Positions 1-9,000 of a stretch of 64,000 bases of DNA are shown in pieces. The stretch comes from JADJPG01 sp964491875 (lineage in GTDB: Bacteria; Verrucomicrobiota; Verrucomicrobiia; Limisphaerales; JADJPG01), in NCBI GenBank assembly GCA_964491875.1, contig CAZBIC010000040.1, positions 1-64,000 on the forward strand, in the 5' to 3' direction. The notes below the pieces were generated by a model. It was not told where the DNA came from. It saw only the letters and a program-made list of their open reading frames with translations, and ran no database searches. Numbering within the stretch: position 1 is the stretch's first letter; each line of letters begins with the position of its first letter. The translations under genes were made by a program, and so were the position numbers.

Positions 1-3000
1 CCCAAATATCCACGCCCGCTCACATCAATCCGGCTGTTCGTCGAAATCGTCAGCGCATTGGTCACCGTCAGCTCGATGCCGAACTGGGAACTCGTCGACG
101 CAAATGGATGCGTGAGCCACGCATTCTCACCCAACTCAACTTCGCGCGCGAACAATCTGCCCCGTCGATCGGAACGATTGAGTCCAGAGTCGGCGATCTC
201 CACCGTGGCACCCCCTCGAATCGCGACCCGGCCAATAGCGAGATCCGATTTCCAGGTCGTCCCTGCCGCGACGATGTCCGTCAGCCTGCCGCCAGCCGCA
301 TCAACGAAGATGTGGTCTCCACGATTGTCAACAACGCGAAGCCGTTGTGACGAGTTGGCTCCGAAAACGATCTCGCGTCCGCGGAGAATACCCCGTTCGT
401 GGCGCGTCGTCCGATCGGCAAACCAATTTTCACCGACCTGGCTCACCGTGCCGCCGGCGCTTGTTGCAACCGGTGTCGCCAACGGCAGATTTGCCGAGCG
501 ACCGCCATCCACAATTAGTTCACCGTCCTGGCTCGCACGCTTGAGGTAGACAGTGCCCGCGGAACCATCGTTCCGTCCATTGCCGCCAAACACCTCCACG
601 TTCGCGAGCAATCCGTCCGCTGCCGATTGATAGAACAGCGCCACACGTCCACCGCCACCGCCACCGGGCTGACTCGATCCCGTGCCGCCGCCATTTGCCC
701 GAATCGCGCCAACGCCCGCGAGGGTTTCAGCCACGAGCTTGATTCCACCGCCGCTGCCGCCACCACCCCATGAGCTCCCAGCGCCACCATTCGCCAGTAT
801 CTGGCCGTTAATCTCCGCGCTTCCAACAGTGATACGAACCAATCCACCACCATTGCCCGCGGGATCGGAATCACTGCCACCGCCGCTACCGAGCTCGTTC
901 GGGTCACGGAAGTCTCCGTAGGAAGAATTCGCAAACGCTTCGGCGCTACCAAAACCGCCGACCCCGCCGTAGCTGCCGCCATTGCGACGCAGGCTCCCAC
1001 CCGCCGTGATGTTCCCGTAGGTGCGACCGCTGCTTGACCCGGCATTCGCTTCACGCAATGCGCCGAGATAGCCCTTCGCGCTGACATCGATGCGGCTTGA
1101 TCCATCAACGATCAAATTGGTCAGGATCAATTCGAGACCGCGCGGTGCATTCACACCCAACCCCGCGCTCGCTTGTTCATGAGTCAGCACCGCGCCGTTG
1201 GTGAGAACCAGTGTATGGAACTGAGCGCGGCCGTTGAAACTCACGGTACGATTATCGATCACCACCGTCGGCGACGCGTCCCTCTCATTCGAGGGATCGA
1301 GTCCTAGCGCAAGTTCGAATCCATCCGGGATACCATCGCCGTCGGTATCCGCAATCAACGGGCTCGAACCGATGGCTCGCTGGCTGAACTCGATGTTATC
1401 TAGCGCGATGTCGTCATTGAAACCGCCAAGATTCCGCGCATCCACGCGGATAGTGAGCGTTCGTCCGGACAATGCCGGCGAAAACTCGACGCCAGTGGAC
1501 GTCGTGCGGGAAACGACCTGGTTGGACCTCGAATACACCGGGGCTCCGTTCTGGTTCAACACCTCGAGCACTGCGATCGTCGGATCCGAACTGAACACCG
1601 AGGTGTAAGCGGAAAGATCGAATCGTCGCAAGTTCACCGCGTAACCATTGTCCGCCGTCAAGGTGACCGTCAGCACTCCGCTGCTGTCCCGATCTTCAAA
1701 AAGGATGTTCGTCAAAGAACCGTAGCCGCGCGTCCAAAGCGCCGGATCAATCGAGCCATAGCTGACAGAAACATTCGGCGTAAACGGACTCGCACCACCA
1801 TAGGAGAAGCTTCCCATGACATTGTTCGTCACGCGATCTCCGTACGATTCATTGACGTTCTGGAAGTCAGCGATTCCACCGAGATCAAAGGTCAGCACGG
1901 TGCTTCCCTCAGCGCCTCCGGTCGTGCCCACCGCGACCTCGACATTATCACTGAGACCGTCACCGTCCGTGTCCGGCTTGCGCGGATCGGTGCCGCGCGC
2001 CAATTCGTCGGCATTCGACAAACCATCGCCATCGACATCCAAGTCGTCCCGATCCGGAATCAAGTCCCCATCCAAGTCCGCCAACGTAACCACAGTGATC
2101 ACATTCGTGGCCATCAACCCGAACGGATCCATCGCGCGAAGGTAAATCTGCGTCTGGCCAACCGCCGGCGAGCGCAGGCGAATTGTATCGCCCCAAGGAC
2201 CGTTCTGGGCGGCACGCGGGTCCCAATCCGGCTGACCCGCCGACGCAATGACAAACCGGTCGAACTGCCACATAAACTCGTCCGACAGCGACTCGCGAAT
2301 CCAGATTCTCACCGGTGCCTCCGTATCGCTGACGGAGAATGCGATGACCGCCTCGTTCGGATTGCCTTCCGTCAATTCCACGTAGTTCGTCACCGTGATG
2401 GTCGGAGGCAAATTCGGAGTGAACGGATCCCAGCCGCGATTGATCTCCTCGGCGTTGCTGATGCCGTCGCCATCCGTATCCGCTGCTCCAGCAAACACCT
2501 CAATGGTCGCACTCGCCTGCGCCAGCACCACCAACTCTTCGGGCAAGGCACCCGTGTTGGTCGATATCGCCTGCGCAACGAGCTCGATTCGGTTCGTCTC
2601 AAGCGCAGCAATCGTCGGCACCACGTAATTCGTCCCAAATGGCGCAGCCGTATCGCGGGCGAACTCAGTTCCACGCGCCAGGAATCGAACCGTCTCATAC
2701 GCCGTCGTCGGACTGCTCGCCTCCACCACGATGGTCTGACCCTCGACCACTCGCTTTCCATCCGTCGGGCTCACCAAGCGGAAATCACCCGTGCGGAAGG
2801 TCGACACCACCCCGCTGCCAAGCTGGTTGCCCGCTACATCCGCCACCGTTCCCGAAACGATCAGCCGATACTCCGCGTCGAGAGTCAGCTGGTTCACGAC
2901 GGATACCACGACCCGTTTGAAGCCATCCTCAAACGCAAAACGCAACGGTATCGCTTCGCCTCCCGCCACCGGTTCAAGCCGAACTGTCGTCGAGCTCACC

Positions 3001-6000
3001 GAGTTCGTATCCACCGCCTCGCTGAAATTGATCCGTATCACCGCCTGCGGATCGACCCCAGTCGCTCCATTGGGAGGCGAGATCGATGCCAGCGTCGGCG
3101 GCGCCGTATCGGGCAGACGCAGCGTCAACGTGCTCGCAGGAGAAACATTTCCCGCGGCATCACGCGCCGTAATCGAGAACGTCACCGAGCCGCCCGCGGA
3201 CGGAACATTGGTCGGCACCGTGATGTTGACCACCGTCTGGCCATTGCTGACCGCAGGTGTCACCGGACTGATGATTTGAGTCGTGAACCCGCCACTAATG
3301 CCGACCCGCACTTCAGCGACGCCAAAGTTGTCATTCAACTCCAGCGTCAGCGGAACGACCTGACCGCCGTTCACCAACGAATTCGCCGTGGGGCTGACAA
3401 CTGCCACCGTCGGCACCGTCCCGTCACCGACGGGCAACGCGAACAATTGCTGACCACTCACCTGCCCCACGTCGTCGGTCGCTTCCGCGAATATCTCGAT
3501 CTGAGATCCCGGTCCGGTCCCCGCGGGCACAGTTCCCTGGAAGCGAATCGTCCGGCTGTTGGTCGTGATGATTCCGCCCGGCCCAAAGCCGCTTGCCACG
3601 CCCTTTAGCTCCGCAATGCCAGAGTCGTCAGTCGCCGTTACGTCCACCGCAACAAACGCGCCGCTCAAAATCGGTCCCGTCAACGGAGTGACACGCGCGA
3701 ACGAGATCGTCGGCGGCTGGTTCGGCTGAACCGTGAGGACCGTCTCCGCCACGGGGCCGTCGTTTCCATACTGGTCCGTCGCAATCGCGCGAATGGTCGT
3801 GCTGCCCGAAGCCGGCAACGTCACGTTCCGCCGGTACGGTGGGATGCCGCTCGATCCGATCGGCTGGAAGTCCTGCGTGTAACGCACCGTCACTCCGGAC
3901 TCAGCGACTTCGAGCATCGATTCCACTGGCACGACCGCACCAGCCGCCAGCGGGCGTCCATCGGCGACACCGAGCTGCGCAAGGCGCGGCCCCACCGTAT
4001 CCAGCGACTTGAACACCGCCACATAAGGTTCACCCGCCGCGCGATTGCCGGCCACGTCGAATACATTGCTGATGGTCAGAGTATAAGTCGCGTTGGCCTG
4101 CAATGAATCGTTCGGAACAAAACTCAGCACACGTCCGTCAACGCCCACCGAAGCAGTGCCCGCGACCAGACCGCCTGGGCCAACCAGGCTCACGTTGAAT
4201 CCGGAAGGACGGATCGATTCGTTAAACGAAAGGCGCGGCACTGACCGCGGATCGATCTGGACTTCATTGTTGGTTGGGAACAGCGAGAGCAACACCGGCG
4301 GATCGTTGTCTGCCGTGCGGAAGCGCGACACAAAAGGCGCCGTCAAGGCACGCCCAACCAAATCGCGCGGGCCAGCCCCGATGACACCCCCGGTGCCGTT
4401 CAACAATTCGCCAGCAATCACCACCACTTCGTAAACGTGTTCGCTCACCAACGGCACCCGCGGGCTGATCGTCAAAAGGCGCGCCGAGCCGTTGGTTTCC
4501 GTGAGCTGCAGGTTCGCAGGAACCCGCGAGCCATTGAGCACGGAACGAATGAACACGCCGTTGGTAGTAATGGAATTCGTCGCAAGCGCCTCGCTGAACT
4601 CCAATCGCACCTGGACAGCAATCGGAACCTCGTCCGTCGTATCCAACGGAAGCACCGCGAGCACACGGGGAAATTCCTCATCGAAGACGAGCGTTCCCAA
4701 ATCCACTCGCTGCCCGTTTGCGGTCAAGGTACCGACGCGCTTGATCAACCCACCGAACGCCGACGCCACCGCCTCCATGTTGAAACTGCCCACCGGAATG
4801 TTCACGAACTCAAATGCTCCATCGGCCGCCGACCGAATGAAGGCGCGTCCGGGATTCGAGCTCTGCGATGCGTAGGTCAACAACACGTCAATGCCACTCA
4901 CCGGAGTCACTCCGTCGGCGCGCACGAGCCGACCGGCCACCACGCCACTATCGCCGAGGCGCAACGTCACGTCGTCCACTTCACCTCCGGCGCTGATGGT
5001 TGCAATCGCCGATGCCGCGAGCGACACACTTGCGGCCGACATTCGATATTCACCCACTGGAACGTCCGTGAATTCGAAGCGCCCGTCCGCTCCGCTCACC
5101 GCTGTCACCGTTTGACCTGAGAAGACGGGAGCCCGGAACGTAATGATCACCTCGGCCCCGCTGACCGGCGTCACACCATCGCTGGCCACGACAATGCCTC
5201 GCACCGAGCCCACGCCCGGCAGACGAATCGTGACCGCCGGATTCGTCCCCACTTGCGCCACCGTTGCATTGAGGCTCGCGCCGTTCCGTTGCTCACCACC
5301 GATTCGGGAAATCGCTGTGATCCCGTAGCTGCCGAGGGGGAGATTCTCAAAGCGGACCGCTCCACGTTCATCTGTATCGAGCTGACGGCCCGCGAGTCGA
5401 ACGGTCACATTCGACGCCGGCGTGACTCCGTCGTCGCGAACGACGCTCACCGGCAAGGTGCCCAACGGCTGGAGCGGAATGTTGACCGTCACCGTGAGCA
5501 GGCTCGCGCTCAAGCTGCCCGCCGCCGAACCCGACGTTCCCCGGCCGCCGTCGACGACAAGGCGATCGGTGGCGCGCAGCGTAAAGTTGCCAACGGGCGA
5601 GCCCGGGAAACTGAATCGTCCATCGGGCCCGGTGGTCACCGTGCGGGACGGGGTGAGCCCATCGGAGAAACTCACCCGCACCGTGGCACCTGGCGCATAT
5701 TCCTGGCCATAGCTGTCGATCACGTAGCCGTTGATTTCACCGCGCGCGCCTTCGATGAGAAGCACCTCGACGAGTTGATCCGCAACCGTCACCGAGGCGG
5801 CGCCGCGTGCGAACGCACCGGTCACCGGATCAGATGTCGTCAGCTGATAGGTTCCGAGAGGAACACCTTCGAACAAGAATCGTCCGTTCGCATCCGTCGT
5901 GGCGAAGCCCAGATTCCCGATTGCAACCTGCGCGCCATCGACCGGCGTCGTTTGATCGAGCTTCACGAACCTCCCGCCGATGTTACCGGTACCGCCCAAG

Positions 6001-9000
6001 CGCAAAGTTACCGAACCAGTTTGGTTTGCAGCCACCGTGGCACCACCGCGCGCGGAAACCTTGATTGAACCTTCCGTGTATTCCGCGCGGACCGCGTATC
6101 GTCCTTCCCACAGGCCGGTAAACCGCACGAAGCCGTTGGTGTCAGCGAAAAGCGTCACCCTGCCCTCTCGCGGATACGTTCCATGCTCCAAATCGACACG
6201 CGCCCCGGAGGCGGGCAGGCCGTTCCCGCGAACGACGTTCACTTCGACTGCCGAGTTTCGCGTGAGCAACTCGACCGTCGCCTGATTCGTGATGCCGGCG
6301 TTCACGCGGACGTACGATTCACCGCGCAAGCCGGAGACATCATCAATCGCCTCCACACGATACTGCCCGGCGGGAACAGCAATCTGCGTATCAAAGAAAC
6401 CAAACTCGTCAGTCTGAATCTCGTAGTCGTCCGAGAAACTGATCTTCACCCGCACGCCATCGCCGACCAATGTTCCATCCGGATTGAAGACCTGGCCCAC
6501 GAGGCGTCCGTTGAAATCCTGAATCGGCGGGAACTTCAACACCACATTCGTCACGTTCGGATCGATGTCCGTCGTGAAACCGTTCACCTGGATCACCGTC
6601 GGATAAAACGGCGACGCCGCCTGAAGCGTCCACGCACCTGTCAACAACGAGCGCGGGAAGATGAACAGACCAGTCGCCGGATCAGAATCGCGCTCGCCGC
6701 GAATCGTAATCTTGGGGGCGCCCGCCTTGTCTGGGCCAAGACCGTTCAACCGCACGCGCGCACCGATCGGCACGCCCTGATGGTTCAACACCTTTCCGGT
6801 CACCGTGCCTTCGCGCAGCATCCGGATGTTTGCCTCCACCGACTGCCCGTCGAACAACAAACGTGTATTCGTGAAACCCCAGGTGACCGGCCGGAAATTG
6901 TTCTGCTCGCCGGTGATCAACGGATCGTCCGCACCGATGAACACGCGCACCGCTTCTTCAAACGCGGCGAGGATTTCGTCCTCGTTACCCGAGCGGATCT
7001 GCTCTGTGAGCTTCGGCACATCCAGCTGCGGGCTCGTCGCATTGGCCGGTGCGCTCAGGATGTAGCTGCCAAGACCAAGATTCTCGAAGACGTAGTTGCC
7101 GCGACTGTCGGCATCGGTCCAGTAGAAGCCGCCATCGACTGGAATCGCGACGCGTATCCCGCCCACGCCGTTTCCGCTCAGGTCGGTAACGCGACCGAAG
7201 ATCTTTCCGGCAGGACGCAGCTTCACCACCACATAGTTCTCCGCGCCGGCGATGACATTTACCTGCGCCGAACCCAGCCGCGGAAAATCAATACCCGTCG
7301 CCGGATTCCGCTCCAGACCCGCGCTAATCGTCCGGCTTCCGACCGGCACACCTTCGAGCTCGAAGTTTCCGTTTGCATCCGTTCGCACCAAAGTCAGTCC
7401 TCCCGCCACAAGCGCATTCGAGGCCGGACGTCCGTCATCGAACTGCACACGCCCGAACACCACCGTCGTCGATTCGAGTGCGAGATTCGCCACTGACATC
7501 GCACCCTCCACCACCGCAAATCCAACGCGGGTTCCCTTGCGCTTCCCGTCGAATGAGACGGCCACGATATCGTACCGACGCACCGGAAGACCGTCCGCCT
7601 GCCAGTTGCCGCTCGAATCCGCGTCGACGATGCGCACGATATTCTTGACCTGGCTTCCCTCGAGTTGACCGATGAATACGCGGGCTCCAGCGTGCGGAGT
7701 CAGATTGTCCGCTTCGAAAACCGTGCCTCGCAACCCACCGACTGGCGTCTCCGTGTTCGGCAGCGCAATCACAATTGAGTCGACCTCCGCGGGGGTATCA
7801 AGCAGCCCGGCGACGGTGCGATTCCGTCGATCCGAAGTTTGCACCTCCACCGTATAAACACCCAACGGCACGCCGTAGAACGCAAAGCGTCCGTCGCCGT
7901 CCGCAAAAATGCCCCGCCCGAGCTCGCGCGATCCGGAGTCCGGGAACAAGTTCACCGCCGCACGCGGAACTGGTGTCACACCATCCGCCGCCACAACCTG
8001 GCCCACGACCGTCGCGCGGCCACGGAAACGCAGGGCCATCGGAACCGTCTGCCCTTCCCGCGGTGAACCGACCGGGACACTGTCGCGCACCACTGCTCGA
8101 TCCAACCCTTCCACTTTCGCGATCGCTTCCGGAATCGATCCCGACGCCAGCAAACCGAGCAACGTGTCCTTCGTGCTCGCGCTCGTGGCCAGCTGAAGAA
8201 TTCGTTCACGATCAACCTGTCCCTCGACCGTGTTCTGCGCGATCAGGGAAAGCGCCTCCGTCGAAAGCCCGCTCGTGTCCGTGGCTGAAATGGAATACGG
8301 CACACCCGCGAGCACGAAATCCAAATCGAAGTTGCCCCCTTCATCAGTAAACACCTGGCTGACGCGTCGCACCCACGCTTCACACGAATACGGACCCCAC
8401 ACTTGATCATACATCGTGAGCGTTACGGGAATTCCCACCGCCGGAGATCCGTCGCCCTTCAACGCACGACCGCGAATCGCCACGCCACCGGTGAACGGCA
8501 CGTTCTCGGTGCCCGGCTCCACACAACGAATCGGCACCGCGGCCGCCGACACGACATTCCCGCGCACATCGGTCACGCCAGAGAGGGTCAGCGTGCGCGG
8601 CCGAATCGCACTGATACCCTTGCGCAGATTCAAGTAAGCCACTCGTCCACCTGGCTGCACGCTCACCGAGTTCGCGCCGTTATCGCCGTCGACCGTGTAC
8701 GAATTCGGATCGCCCGCGAGGTCCTGCGTCATCGGCTTCGAAAACACCACCGCCACAATCTGTCCGTAGTTCCGATACTCCGGTCCGATGCACGGATTCG
8801 ACGGTCGTCCCGCGATCACAAACAAGTCCTGTTCGACTGCGACCAATTGCGGCGGCAGCTCATTCACCGTCGTGACGGTCGCCGGCAGCGTCGAATCCAC
8901 CGCGCCATCCGACAGCAAATCTACCCGCAATACCGAATCGCTCAGCGCAAAGGAATACGTCGCATCCACCGGTGGATTGGAAATCGTCCAACTCAACCAC